Part shown: piece after piece, positions 46,326 to 54,573 of the stretch
Position numbering within the stretch: position 1 is the stretch's first letter
Layout: each line of letters opens with the position of its first letter
Origin: Amycolatopsis sp. EV170708-02-1
Lineage (GTDB): Bacteria; Actinomycetota; Actinomycetes; Mycobacteriales; Pseudonocardiaceae
Reading direction: 5' to 3'
Length of the DNA stretch: 64,000 nt
NCBI RefSeq assembly: GCF_022479115.1
Contig: NZ_CP092497.1
Span: forward strand, 3,596,001-3,660,000
Position numbers and translations under genes: made by a program
Notes under the pieces: generated by a model
Seen by the model: the letters and a program-made list of their open reading frames with translations, nothing else
Database searches by the model: none
Told to the model about the DNA's origin: nothing

Positions 46326-47246
46326 TCAGCGGTACTCCGGCGGAGGGGGCATGTTTCCACCGGGGGGCCGCTGGCCGGGATCCTGGTGCTGCGGCACCTG
46401 ACCCTGGCTGGGCGGGAACTGCTGGTGCTGCGTCGGCGCGTTCGGGTTCGCGGCGTGGTGTCCGGCGGACACCGGCTGGTTGACCGTCGTCCGCTCGGCG
46501 GGCACCTCACCCGAGCGGCCGGCGTCCTCGCGACCGCGCTGGTAGGCCTCGGCCTGTGCCTTCGCGGCGGGGATCTCCGCCTCGGCCCGGCCGAGCCAGG
46601 TCTCCCAGCGCTGCTGCATCGGCTTGATGAGACCACCGCCGACACCGACGACGGCGATACCGCCGACCGTGGCGAGCACGGTGATCAGCACCGGCATCGT
46701 GACCGCGGTGGCCACGCCGATCTGGTTCAGCGCGGCGATCGCGCCGAGGCCCCAGATGAACACCGACGCGATGGTGGCGAGCACCTTGCCGTAGGAGACA
46801 CCGCCGAGGGCGTTGCCGATCAGATCCTTGACCGCCTTGGCGACCGCGCCGGCGATCACCACGATGACGATCGCGACGATGGCGCGCGGCAGCCACGCGA
46901 CGATGTCGTTGAGCAGCGCGCTCACCGGGTTCGGGCCGAACACGCCGAACGCGAACTGCAGGGCGATCAGCAGGATCGCGTAGTAGACGATCTTGCTGAT
47001 GATGCCCGAGGCGTCGAACTGGCTGCGCGCGAGCATCTGTTTGAAGCCCCCGCGTTCGAGCAGCCGGTTGAACCCGACCTTCTCGAGCACCATGCTCACG
47101 GCCTTCGAGAGCGCCTTGGCGATCAGCCAGCCGATGAACAGGATGACCAGGAACGCGAGCAGTTTCGGGACGAAGGTGGCGACCGAACTCCAGGCGCTCG
47201 ACACGCCTTGACCGAAGTCGACGGCCGCCAGTGCTGATGTGGCCAC
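46326..47246 (-). CDS. mechanosensitive-channel-like membrane protein
   Basis: A 306-residue protein with about five hydrophobic helices (residues 28-45, 83-103, 112-140, 160-180, 184-205) and a long hydrophilic, Gln/Pro-rich C-terminal tail. The repeated helix pattern, VSMVLEKVGFNRLLERGGFK with AILLIALQFAFG, is that of CmpX/MscS-TM-helix proteins. The beta domain of classical MscS is missing, so gating is uncertain. GTG 47246 is preceded by GGGAG, which lies inside a hairpin (47257-47295). Confidence 0.75.
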   Translation of the reverse strand: MATSALAAVDFGQGVSSAWSSVATFVPKLLAFLVILFIGWLIAKALSKAVSMVLEKVGFNRLLERGGFKQMLARSQFDASGIISKIVYYAILLIALQFAFGVFGPNPVSALLNDIVAWLPRAIVAIVIVVIAGAVAKAVKDLIGNALGGVSYGKVLATIASVFIWGLGAIAALNQIGVATAVTMPVLITVLATVGGIAVVGVGGGLIKPMQQRWETWLGRAEAEIPAAKAQAEAYQRGREDAGRSGEVPAERTTVNQPVSAGHHAANPNAPTQHQQFPPSQGQVPQHQDPGQRPPGGNMPPPPEYR

Positions 47247-47256
47247 TGGACTTTCT

Positions 47257-47295
47257 CCCTTCCCACCACTGGAGCTTCCAGACTGGTGGGAAGGG
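47257..47295 (-). promoter_or_regulatory. leader hairpin covering the ribosome site of the channel gene
   Basis: Arms 47257-47268 and 47284-47295 (CCCTTCCCACCA / TGGTGGGAAGGG) pair perfectly, with a second small dyad CTGGA/TCCAG between them. In the channel mRNA the downstream arm overlaps the AAGGGAG ribosome site (47261-47255), so folding would hide it. Confidence 0.55.
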
Positions 47296-47344
47296 GGTAC
47301 CCGCCATTCGGGCGATCACACGTTCCGCCACCCGAACGGGTGGG

Positions 47345-47557
47345 TCAACTGCAGCAGCCTCCACCGCAACAACCGCCTCCACCTGCGGAAACAGGGGCAG
47401 GACCGGAAGCCGATCCGGTCAGCGCGACGGTCGTCAGCAGCTTGACGGTGTCCTGATGGCCCTCCGGGCACGGAGCGGGCGCACCGGACTCGCTCATCGG
47501 CCGCAGCAGTTCGAAGGTTCCGGCGCATTCGCGGCAGCGGTAGGCGTAGGTCGGCAT
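47345..47557 (-). CDS. FmdB-type zinc ribbon protein
   Basis: A 70-residue protein starting MPTYAYRCRECAGTFELLRPM with a CxxC knuckle and a second CPEGH knuckle, the FmdB regulatory-type zinc ribbon. The C-terminus is a Gly/Cys tail with CCGGGCCS, perhaps a metal-binding extra. ATG 47557 has GGAAGGAG and a GATAAT box upstream. Function of the family is unclear. Confidence 0.85.
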   Translation of the reverse strand: MPTYAYRCRECAGTFELLRPMSESGAPAPCPEGHQDTVKLLTTVALTGSASGPAPVSAGGGGCCGGGCCS

Positions 47558-47607
47558 TCCGCCATTATCCCATCTCCTTCCGGCCGCCGGGATGGCAAGC
47601 TGGCCTG

Positions 47608-48732
47608 GTGGAACTGCCTGTCGCGGCGCATGTGCCGCACCTCGGCCAAGTCGTCCCGTCCGTGCTGTCCGCCCTCGGCGCCGGAGAGTTCGCCAATTCG
47701 CTGAGCCTCACGGAGGCCTCCAGCGCCTGTGTCCTGCTCATCGACGGGCTCGGCTGGGAGCTGCTGGCCGAGCACGCCGCCGACGCGCCCGTCCTCACCC
47801 AGCTGGCGAAGTCGCCGCTGAGGGTCGGTTTCCCGGCGACGACGGCGGCCGGTCTCGGCGCGATCGGCACGGGGCTGGCGTCAGGGGAGCACGGCCTGGT
47901 CGGGTACAGCTTCGAGGTGCCGGGCACCGGCGTCCTGAACGCGCTGCGCTGGAGCAGCCACGTGGACGGCGGCGACCTCCGCGGGGCGTTGCCGCCGCGC
48001 GAGGTGCAGCCGCTGCCGACGACGTTCGAACGCGCGGCGGCCGCCGGGATCACGACCAGCGTGGTGTCTTCGGCGAAGTTCGCCGATACCGCGCTCACCC
48101 GGGCGACGCAGTCCGGCGCGCGCTATGTGGGTGTCCACGCGCTCGGCGACCTGGCCGCCTGCGTCCTGCACTGCCTCGAAGCGCGGCCCGCGTTCTGCTG
48201 GGGCTATCACAGCGAGCTCGACATGCTGGGCCACATCTACGGACCGGGTTCGGCGCCGTGGCGGATGCAGCTGCGGCAGGTCGACAGGCTGGTGGAGTCC
48301 ATTGTGGACGGGCTGCCCGCCGGGGCGCTGCTGGCGGTGGTGGCCGACCACGGGATGGTGACCGTCGAGGGCGCGCTCGACATCGACGAGACCCCCGCCC
48401 TGCTCGGCGGGGTCCGGGCCATCGGGGGCGAGGTCCGGGCACGGCACGTCTACAGCGAAGCGGGCGCGGAAACCGACGTCCTGGCGGCCTGGCGCGAGGT
48501 GATCGGCGACCGGGCCTGGATCCTCCCGCGCGACGAGGCCGTCGAGGCGGGCTGGTTCGGGCCGGTCGCCGATCGGGTCCGCCCGCGCATCGGTGACGTG
48601 GTCGTGGCGGCGAAAGGCCGTTTCGGGCTCGTACGGGAACTGGCGGAGGCAGTCGAGTCCTCCTTGGTCGGCCAGCACGGCTCGCTCACGCCGGCCGAAC
48701 AACTCGTCCCGCTGGTCCTCGCGCGCGGCTAG
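47608..48732 (+). CDS. alkaline phosphatase superfamily phosphodiesterase
   Basis: A 374-residue metal-dependent phosphodiesterase/nucleotide pyrophosphatase type. Seen are the first metal Asp in VLLIDGLGWE, the Thr nucleophile in FPATTAAGLG, the second metal cluster in YHSELDMLGHIYG, and the ADHGM motif. No signal peptide is visible, unlike many relatives, so it probably acts in the cytoplasm. GTG 47608. Its 3' end overlaps the stop of the convergent serine hydrolase gene by 4 bp. Confidence 0.85.
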   Translation: MELPVAAHVPHLGQVVPSVLSALGAGEFANSLSLTEASSACVLLIDGLGWELLAEHAADAPVLTQLAKSPLRVGFPATTAAGLGAIGTGLASGEHGLVGYSFEVPGTGVLNALRWSSHVDGGDLRGALPPREVQPLPTTFERAAAAGITTSVVSSAKFADTALTRATQSGARYVGVHALGDLAACVLHCLEARPAFCWGYHSELDMLGHIYGPGSAPWRMQLRQVDRLVESIVDGLPAGALLAVVADHGMVTVEGALDIDETPALLGGVRAIGGEVRARHVYSEAGAETDVLAAWREVIGDRAWILPRDEAVEAGWFGPVADRVRPRIGDVVVAAKGRFGLVRELAEAVESSLVGQHGSLTPAEQLVPLVLARG

Positions 48733-49853
48733 CCGCAGAACTCGGCGAACATCGCGCGCAACACGGCCGAGCGCGCGGCTTCTGAGGTCAGGTTCGTGGT
48801 GACGCCGACCGTGATCTGCCTGGCCCCGTCGGAGGTCCGCATGCTCCAGGTGTTGTAGCCCGGCACCGAACCGTTGAAGCCCCATGCCTCCGGCGCGGCG
48901 CAGCCCTGCGGGAGCCGGAGCCGCATGACGCCCAGGCCCGAGTCCACTCCGGGAACGCCGCTGGGCACGGTCTTGCGCATCTCGGCGAGCTGCGCGGCGG
49001 GGAAGAGCCGTCCGCTGAACAGGGCGCCATAGAACCGGTTCAGGTCGTCGGTGGTGGAGATCAGGTTCCCGGAACCCCAGAACCGCGACATCTCGTAGTC
49101 GGTGACATCGGTCAGCGGCGCGTCGGGGCCGTACAGCCGTTCGTAACCGCGGGCGGCCGCGTGGTGGACGTAGGGATAGCGGTACGGGAGGGAGCTGTCC
49201 CGCATCCCCGCCTTGTCGAGAACCCGTCGCTGCAGCACGGAGTTCAGCTCCTCGCCGGTGACCTTTTCGACGAGTTTCCCGAGCACGGCGTAATTGGTGT
49301 TGGAGTACACCATGCCCTGGCCGGGCGGGAAGGCCAGCGGCTTGCCCTCGGTGCCCCGCCGGATGGTCTCTTCCGGTGGCTGGTGCTGCCAGCGGGTGGT
49401 GTCGATCTCGGGCAGGCTGTTCCACCGGTCGGTCGCCGGGATCCCGCTGGTGTGCTGCAGCAACTGGCGTACGGTGATCGGCTCGGTGTACGGCAGCAGC
49501 CCGGGAAGGCGGTCCTGGACGCGGTCGTCGAGGCCGACCTCGCCCGCACCGGCCAGTTGCAGGACGGCGGCGGCCACCACGCTCTTGGTGATGCTGCCCG
49601 CCCGGAACCGGCCGCGGGGGTCCGGCGCGCCGCCCGTCGTGACGTCGCGGACGCCGCTCTGGCCGTGCCAGCCGCCGTCCTGGTCGAGCACCGCGGCGTA
49701 CGCGCCGGGCGCACCGGCGGCGACGGCGTCGTCCAGCGCCTTTTGCAGGCCTTCCCTGGCAGGGGCGGCGATGGCCTGGCCTGCGGTGAGTGTTCCGGAG
49801 AACAAGGCGGTGCCGGCGACGATCGCCGCCATACCGCGAAACAGACGATTCAT
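48729..49853 (-). CDS. secreted class C beta-lactamase-fold serine hydrolase
   Basis: A 374-residue exported protein with a signal peptide (1-29, ending AIAAPA). The SxxK motif is SITK near residue 87 and the YxN motif is YSN in GMVYSNTNYAVLGKL. This is the D-alanyl-D-alanine carboxypeptidase/esterase-type pattern. The third HxG box could not be placed with certainty (perhaps FNGSVPG). A true beta-lactamase role is not supported. ATG 49853. Confidence 0.88.
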   Translation of the reverse strand: MNRLFRGMAAIVAGTALFSGTLTAGQAIAAPAREGLQKALDDAVAAGAPGAYAAVLDQDGGWHGQSGVRDVTTGGAPDPRGRFRAGSITKSVVAAAVLQLAGAGEVGLDDRVQDRLPGLLPYTEPITVRQLLQHTSGIPATDRWNSLPEIDTTRWQHQPPEETIRRGTEGKPLAFPPGQGMVYSNTNYAVLGKLVEKVTGEELNSVLQRRVLDKAGMRDSSLPYRYPYVHHAAARGYERLYGPDAPLTDVTDYEMSRFWGSGNLISTTDDLNRFYGALFSGRLFPAAQLAEMRKTVPSGVPGVDSGLGVMRLRLPQGCAAPEAWGFNGSVPGYNTWSMRTSDGARQITVGVTTNLTSEAARSAVLRAMFAEFCG

Positions 49854-49913
49854 ACGCCCGACGCTAGGAGGCGCCCGGCGCCGGGACAGCCCCTATAAAC
49901 CCCTCTTAGCCGG

Positions 49914-50483
49914 TCAGGAGGGCTTCCTGGCCGAGAACCGCACGCTCCGCTTCGGCACGTGGTCGACCTTGATGTCGGTGAACCCGGCGTCGGTGAGCCG
50001 GGGCCAGAGCGAGACCGGGTCGAGCGTGTTCATCGTGTCGCCGATATGGAGGAGCCGGAACGGCAGGCTCTCCAGGCTGTCGATCGCGCGCAGGACACCG
50101 CCGGGGCGGAGCACGCGGAACGCCTCGGCGAAGATCGAGTCCTGCAACGCCGTGGTCGGCACGTGGTGCAGCATCGTGAAGCAGACGACCGCCGAGAACT
50201 CGCCGTCCTCGAAGGGCATCGCCGCTCCGTCGCCCTCGACGATCCGCACCCGGCCGTCGAATTCCCGTTTGAGGAGGTCCGCCGAGGCCTCGTCGATCTC
50301 GACGGCGGTGAGCCGGGGGACGAGCCCGACGAGCGCGCGCGTGGTCGCACCGAAGCCGGGTCCGATCTCCAGGACGGAGTCGCCGAGGTCGAAGCCGGCG
50401 ACGTTGCCCGGCATCTCGGCGGCGACGGCCTTCGCCCACAGCGCGGAACTGCAGAGTTTGCGGTGCACCAGGTTCATCGGCAT
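49914..50483 (-). CDS. class I SAM-dependent methyltransferase
   Basis: A 189-residue methyltransferase. Motif I is VLEIGPGFGATTRAL, followed by the acidic VEIDEASA, the GDGAAMPFEDGEF loop and a late VLRPGGVLRAID strand, all of the UbiE-like type. The substrate is unknown. ATG 50483 has TAGCTT ending 7 bases upstream on its strand and no ribosome site, so leaderless. It diverges from the AraC gene with 45 bp between. Confidence 0.85.
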   Translation of the reverse strand: MPMNLVHRKLCSSALWAKAVAAEMPGNVAGFDLGDSVLEIGPGFGATTRALVGLVPRLTAVEIDEASADLLKREFDGRVRIVEGDGAAMPFEDGEFSAVVCFTMLHHVPTTALQDSIFAEAFRVLRPGGVLRAIDSLESLPFRLLHIGDTMNTLDPVSLWPRLTDAGFTDIKVDHVPKRSVRFSARKPS

Positions 50484-50528
50484 GAATCCGAAGCTAACGG
50501 TGACCGGTAGGCGATAGGCTGCCAACCG

Positions 50529-51280
50529 ATGTCGAATATCGGACTCCTGCCGCCGATGTCCACGGCGATGGTGCTCGGTGAGATGGACCTGCCGGCGGGC
50601 ACCTGGCTCCCGTGGCACGAACACGACGGCCACCAGCTCGCCTGGGCGGCGCGGGGGATCCTGAGCGTGAACGTCGGCGAGCGGTATTGGGTGCTGCCGC
50701 CGACGCGGGCGCTCTGGATCCCGGCCGGGGTCGTCCACCGGACCGGCGCCACCGCGCAAACCGTGCTGCGGGGGATCTACGCCGCTCGCGACCGATGCCC
50801 GGTGCGCTGGCCCGAACCGACCCTCGTCGCCGTCCGCCCGCTGCTGCGCGAACTGCTGGAGCACCTCGGCGCGGCCGACCTCGGCGACGACGCGCGCCGC
50901 CGGGCCGAGGCGGTCGCCTTCGACCTGCTCGAACCGGTGGACGTCGTACCGATCACCGTGCCGATGCCGTCCGACGAGCGGGCGCTGGCCGTCGCGCGAG
51001 CGGTGATCGCCGATCCTTCGGACCGCCGCGCCCTCGCCGATTTCGTCCAGCACGCGGGTGCGAGCGAACGCACCCTCGCGCGGCTGTTCCTCACCGAATG
51101 CCGCACGACGTTCGGCGCGTGGCGGGTCCAGGCCCGCCTGCGCGCGTCACTGCCCTTGCTGGCCGGGGTATGCCGCTGACCGCGGTCTCCCGCCGGATCG
51201 GCTACTCCTCGCCGAGCGCTTTCGTCGCCGCGTTCCGCCGCGCGGTCGGGGTGACGCCGGGCGCCTACTTCGGCGGCTGA
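50529..51280 (+). CDS. AraC family regulator with frameshift near the 3' end
   Basis: An AraC-type regulator with an N-terminal cupin (HEHDGHQLAWAARG, residues 30-43) and a C-terminal HTH pair. The frame from ATG 50529 stops at 51179 after LPLLAGVCR. The next frame continues with GMPLTAVSRRIGYSSPSAFV and AFRRAVGVTPGAYF, the second HTH, to 51280. Adding one G to the GGGG run at 51165-51168 joins them into a normal 250-residue protein. A TAGGCT box ends 8 bases before the ATG. The likely target is the divergent methyltransferase or itself. Confidence 0.75.
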
Positions 51281-51288
51281 CCCCGAGT

Positions 51289-51575
51289 TACGCCTTCAAG
51301 CACGCGAGTTCCGTCTCTGAGCACGCGTGTTCCGGCTTCCGTCACGCGAGTTCCGTCTTCCGTCACGGATGTTCCGGTTCCGCCGCGCGTGATCGGGCGG
51401 ACGACACGCGTGATCCGATGGACGACACCCGTGATCAGGCGGACGACACACCCGTTGCCGAGTCCACCGCGCGCCGTCCTCCGGCATCGTCGTGCTTGGA
51501 GGCGGAACTCGCGTGCTTGGAGGCGTAACTCGCGTGCTTGGGGGCGTAACTCGCGTGCTTGGGGCGGATCTGATG
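51289..51575. repeat. inverted array of 21-bp repeats (family E)
   Basis: Five forward units begin at 51289, 51310, 51331, 51352 and 51373. Three units in the opposite direction start at 51394, 51415 and 51436, and three more reverse units at 51492, 51513 and 51534. The outer ones are closest to the 15196 array. The whole is a large imperfect inverted repeat filling most of the 351-bp gap after the AraC gene. No spacers and no supported gene. Confidence 0.8.
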
Positions 51576-51631
51576 TGACCCCGGGCGCTCAGCTCGCCGG
51601 CCGGGCGGGCCCGCCGTATACCGTTTCGGGC

Positions 51632-51919
51632 GTGCCACGACGTAACCGGCCCGAACGCGGTGGACGCCCCGACCTCGGCGCGTCGACCGGCTGGGCGCGC
51701 TCCGAATCCGCCTCCGACGGCGAGTGGCTGGTGCGCACCGTGCCCGGCGCGCAGGCCACCAAGGATTACCGCTGTCCCGGTTGCGACCACGAGATCCGGC
51801 AGGGGACCCCGCATGTGGTCGCCTGGCCCGCCGACGACACCGGCGGGGTCGCCGACCGCCGCCATTGGCACAAGGCGTGCTGGGGCGCGCGGTCCCGGCG
51901 CCGTCCGGGCCGCTGGTGA
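51632..51919 (+). CDS. small zinc-ribbon-like hypothetical protein
   Basis: A 95-residue protein. After a basic, disordered N-terminus (PRRNRPERGGRP) comes YRCPGCDHEIRQGTPHV and a later RRHWHKACW, giving a CxxC...H...HxxxC set that could hold one zinc. Proteins of this shape are frequent in actinobacteria but have no known role. GTG 51632. Its stop is 1 bp from the end of the convergent GNAT gene. Confidence 0.65.
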   Translation: MPRRNRPERGGRPDLGASTGWARSESASDGEWLVRTVPGAQATKDYRCPGCDHEIRQGTPHVVAWPADDTGGVADRRHWHKACWGARSRRRPGRW

Positions 51920-51920
51920 C

Positions 51921-52421
51921 TCAGCGCCGCATGTGCAGCGAGGGCGCTCCCTCGAACTCCTCCTCCGTGTGGACCTTGAAGCCGAGCCGCTCGGCGACCC
52001 GGATCGACGGTTCGTTGGACACCATGATGTTGGCGATCACCGGGACGTCGGGGATCTCCCGCTCGGCCCAGTCGACGACCGCGGCCGCCATCTCCGTCGC
52101 GTAGCCCTTGCCCCAGGCGAACGGCCAGAAGCGGTACGCGAGGTTCAGCACGCGCTCGCCGTTCCATTCGTGATACCGGACGCCGCCGAACCCGACGATC
52201 ACGTCCGGATCGTCCGAAGCGGACACCCTGAGATAGCCGAACCCGTGCTCGGCCCATTGCTTCATCCAGGCGTCGTACAGCTCACGCGCACCCTCGACGG
52301 TGTGCGGCACGACGTTGAACTTGTTCGTCTCCGGATCGGCCTGCAGCGCGACGATGTTCTCGCGGTCCGCCTCGCGCAGCCTCCGCAGCAGCAGCCTCTC
52401 CGTCTTGATCTCTGTCAGCAC
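51921..52421 (-). CDS. GNAT family N-acetyltransferase (RimJ/RimL-like)
   Basis: A 166-residue acetyltransferase. TERLLLRRLREADRENI at the start and YRFWPFAWGKGYATEMAAAV (acetyl-CoA loop) with NEPSIRVAERLGFK define the RimL-type. The acceptor is unknown. GTG 52421 follows TACCGT by 7 bases without a ribosome site, suggesting a leaderless message. It diverges from the hydrolase at 52462 with 40 bp between. Confidence 0.87.
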   Translation of the reverse strand: MLTEIKTERLLLRRLREADRENIVALQADPETNKFNVVPHTVEGARELYDAWMKQWAEHGFGYLRVSASDDPDVIVGFGGVRYHEWNGERVLNLAYRFWPFAWGKGYATEMAAAVVDWAEREIPDVPVIANIMVSNEPSIRVAERLGFKVHTEEEFEGAPSLHMRR

Positions 52422-52461
52422 GGTTCTGACGGTAGCGTCAGGGTGCGACAGAATTATCGCC

Positions 52462-53199
52462 ATGAACGATCTCCCGCTGGTCCTGCTGCACGCCTTCCCC
52501 GTCGACGCCCGGATGTGGGACGCGGTCCGCGCGCCGCTCTCGGAACGCCTGCGGCTGATCACCCCCGACCAGCGCGGTCTCGGCCGCAGCCCGTTGCCGG
52601 AAACGGACCGGGAGCCGGATCTGGACGACGCCGCCCGCGACGTGGTCGCGCTGCTCGACCGGCTCGGGCTCGACAAGGTCGTCCTCGGCGGCTGTTCGAT
52701 GGGCGGCTACCTGACGATGGCGGTGCTGCGCCTCGCGCCGGAACGCGTGGGCGGGCTCGTGTTCATCGACACGAAGGCGACGGCCGACACGCCCGAGGCC
52801 GCGCAGGCCCGGCACGACGTCGCGGCCCGGGTGGAAGCGGAAGGCGCCGGCTGGATGCCCGAAGCCGTTACACCCGGATTGCTCGCCGAAAAGGCACGCC
52901 CGGAAGTGGCCGAACGGCTTCGCGAACTGATCACGACTCAGCCGCCGTCCGGCATCGCGTGGGCGGCGCGCGCGATGGCGGCCCGGCCCGATTCGCTCGA
53001 ACCGCTGCGCTCGGCGGACGTGCCGGCGCTGGTCGTGGTCGGCGAAGAGGACGGCCTGACCCCGCTGGAAGCGGCGAACACCCTGGTGGAAACGCTGCCT
53101 GACGCGACCTTGGTCGTACTGCCGGAGGCGGGGCATCTGACGCCGCTGGAGGATCCGGCCGGAGTCGTCGAAGCGATCTTGGGCTGGTATCCCGCCTGA
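52462..53199 (+). CDS. alpha/beta-fold hydrolase
   Basis: A 245-residue hydrolase. The oxyanion loop is LLHAFPVDARMW, the nucleophile elbow GCSMGG (Ser near 74), the acid Asp in GEEDGLTP and the His in EAGHLTPLEDP. It has a helical lid of about 60 residues. This pattern is that of small esterases and of enol-lactone-type hydrolases; the substrate is not known. ATG 52462. Confidence 0.87.
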   Translation: MNDLPLVLLHAFPVDARMWDAVRAPLSERLRLITPDQRGLGRSPLPETDREPDLDDAARDVVALLDRLGLDKVVLGGCSMGGYLTMAVLRLAPERVGGLVFIDTKATADTPEAAQARHDVAARVEAEGAGWMPEAVTPGLLAEKARPEVAERLRELITTQPPSGIAWAARAMAARPDSLEPLRSADVPALVVVGEEDGLTPLEAANTLVETLPDATLVVLPEAGHLTPLEDPAGVVEAILGWYPA

Positions 53200-53310
53200 G
53201 AAAGGTTCCCCTCGCCCCTTTAAAGGTATAGCGGACCCCAGGGCTTGCGGCAAGCCCCCATTCCCGGTGCACAATTCGTGCCTTCACGTTTTTGCCGAAG
53301 GGGGATTCCC

Positions 53311-54519
53311 ATGCGTGTACTCCTGTCCACTATCGGGACGAGGGGTGAGGTACAGCCGCTGGTGGCACTGGCGGTGCGATTGCGGGAACTCGGCCGGGAA
53401 GTCCGGCTTTGCGCGCCGCCGGATTTCCGTGAGTGGGCCGAACGTCTCGGGATCTCCTTCGCGCCGTTGGGGCCGGAACTGCGGTCGACGGCGAAGCCGG
53501 ATTCCGCGATGACCAAGGCGATGGCCACGCCGGAAGGGCGGCGCGCGATGGCCGAGGCCATGGTGGTGAACCAGTTCGAGACGATGCCGGACGCGGCCGA
53601 GGGCTGCGACGCCGTCGTCGCGGGAATGGCCTTGAACATCGCCGCCCATTCGGTGGCGGAACAAAAAGGGATTCCGTATTTCTTCACCGCCTACTGCCCG
53701 ATAACGCTGCCTTCACTGCACCATCGTCCGCCCGTTTTCCCGGGATGGGCGCCGAAAGATCCCGATGCCGCGATACCGGCCTTGTGGGCGGACGACGCGG
53801 AACGGTGGAACGGCCAATGGGGCGGCGTGCTGAACGCGCAGCGGGAAAAGCTCGGCCTCGGGCCGGTGGACGACGTCCGCGGGCATATCTTCACCGAGCA
53901 TCCGTGGCTGGCCGCCGATCCGGTGCTGGCGCCGTGGCTGGGCCCGTCGGCGCTGGACGTCCACCAGACCGGTGCCTGGCTCCTGCCGGACCACAGCCCG
54001 TTGTCGCCGGAACTGGAGGCGTTCCTCGACGACGGGGAACCGCCGGTCTACTTCGGCTTCGGGAGCATCCGCGCGCCGGAGGAGATCGCGAAGGCGATGA
54101 TCGAAGCGGCGAGGGCGCACGGACGGCGGGCGATCGTGTTCCGCGGCTGGACCGAGCTGGCACTGATCGACGACGAACCCGACTGCATCGCGATCGGGGA
54201 CGTCAACCAGCAGGCGCTGTTCCCCCGGGTCGCGGCGGTCGTGCATCACGGCGGCGCCGGTACCACCACCGCGGCGACCCGGGCCGGGGTGCCGCAGGTG
54301 CTGGTGCCGCAGATGTTCGACCAGCCGTACTTCGCGCGGCGTGTCCGCGATCTCGGGGTGGGGACGTCGATCTCGGGGGAGCCCTCGGCCGAAGCGCTGA
54401 CGCTCGCTTTGGGCGAGGTGCTTCGCCCCGAGGTCGCCTCTCGGGCCGGGCAGATCGGCGGCGAGGTGCGGACGGACGGCGTCGATGTGGCGGCCCAGCT
54501 CCTGATTTCCAGCGTTTAG
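53311..54519 (+). CDS. glycopeptide-type GT-B glycosyltransferase
   Basis: A 402-residue UGT-family (GT1) sugar transferase closely similar in pattern to the vancomycin-group enzymes (GtfB/GtfE). Seen are MRVLLSTIGTRGEVQPLVAL at the start, the interdomain linker DHSPLSPELEAFLDDGEPPV, and the C-terminal donor-site HHGGAGTTTAATRAGVPQVL with PQMFDQPYFARRV. ATG 53311 follows GAAGGGGG. No peptide synthetase or sugar-pathway genes are nearby. Its stop codon TAG lies in the family A palindrome that follows. Confidence 0.85.
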   Translation: MRVLLSTIGTRGEVQPLVALAVRLRELGREVRLCAPPDFREWAERLGISFAPLGPELRSTAKPDSAMTKAMATPEGRRAMAEAMVVNQFETMPDAAEGCDAVVAGMALNIAAHSVAEQKGIPYFFTAYCPITLPSLHHRPPVFPGWAPKDPDAAIPALWADDAERWNGQWGGVLNAQREKLGLGPVDDVRGHIFTEHPWLAADPVLAPWLGPSALDVHQTGAWLLPDHSPLSPELEAFLDDGEPPVYFGFGSIRAPEEIAKAMIEAARAHGRRAIVFRGWTELALIDDEPDCIAIGDVNQQALFPRVAAVVHHGGAGTTTAATRAGVPQVLVPQMFDQPYFARRVRDLGVGTSISGEPSAEALTLALGEVLRPEVASRAGQIGGEVRTDGVDVAAQLLISSV

Positions 54520-54573
54520 TCCTCTCGATGCGGTACTTGCGCGTGCAACGACCGCATCCAGAGGACTAAACGC
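54512..54573. repeat. palindromic repeat, family A copy 4
   Basis: Arms of 23 bp (54512-54534, 54551-54573) with one uncompensated C-C mismatch, plus TTGC/GCAA inside. The GTTTAG at each end provides the TAG stop of both convergent genes: the glycosyltransferase on the plus strand and the phosphotransferase on the minus strand. Confidence 0.92.

Noticed and set aside
48729..49853. Beta-lactam resistance gene
   Set aside because: The motifs fit the broad serine hydrolase/carboxypeptidase family; nothing supports true beta-lactamase activity.
51389..51631. Open frame through the inverted array joined to the zinc-ribbon gene
   Set aside because: The translated part is repeat-derived and the GTG at 51632 gives a compact protein start.
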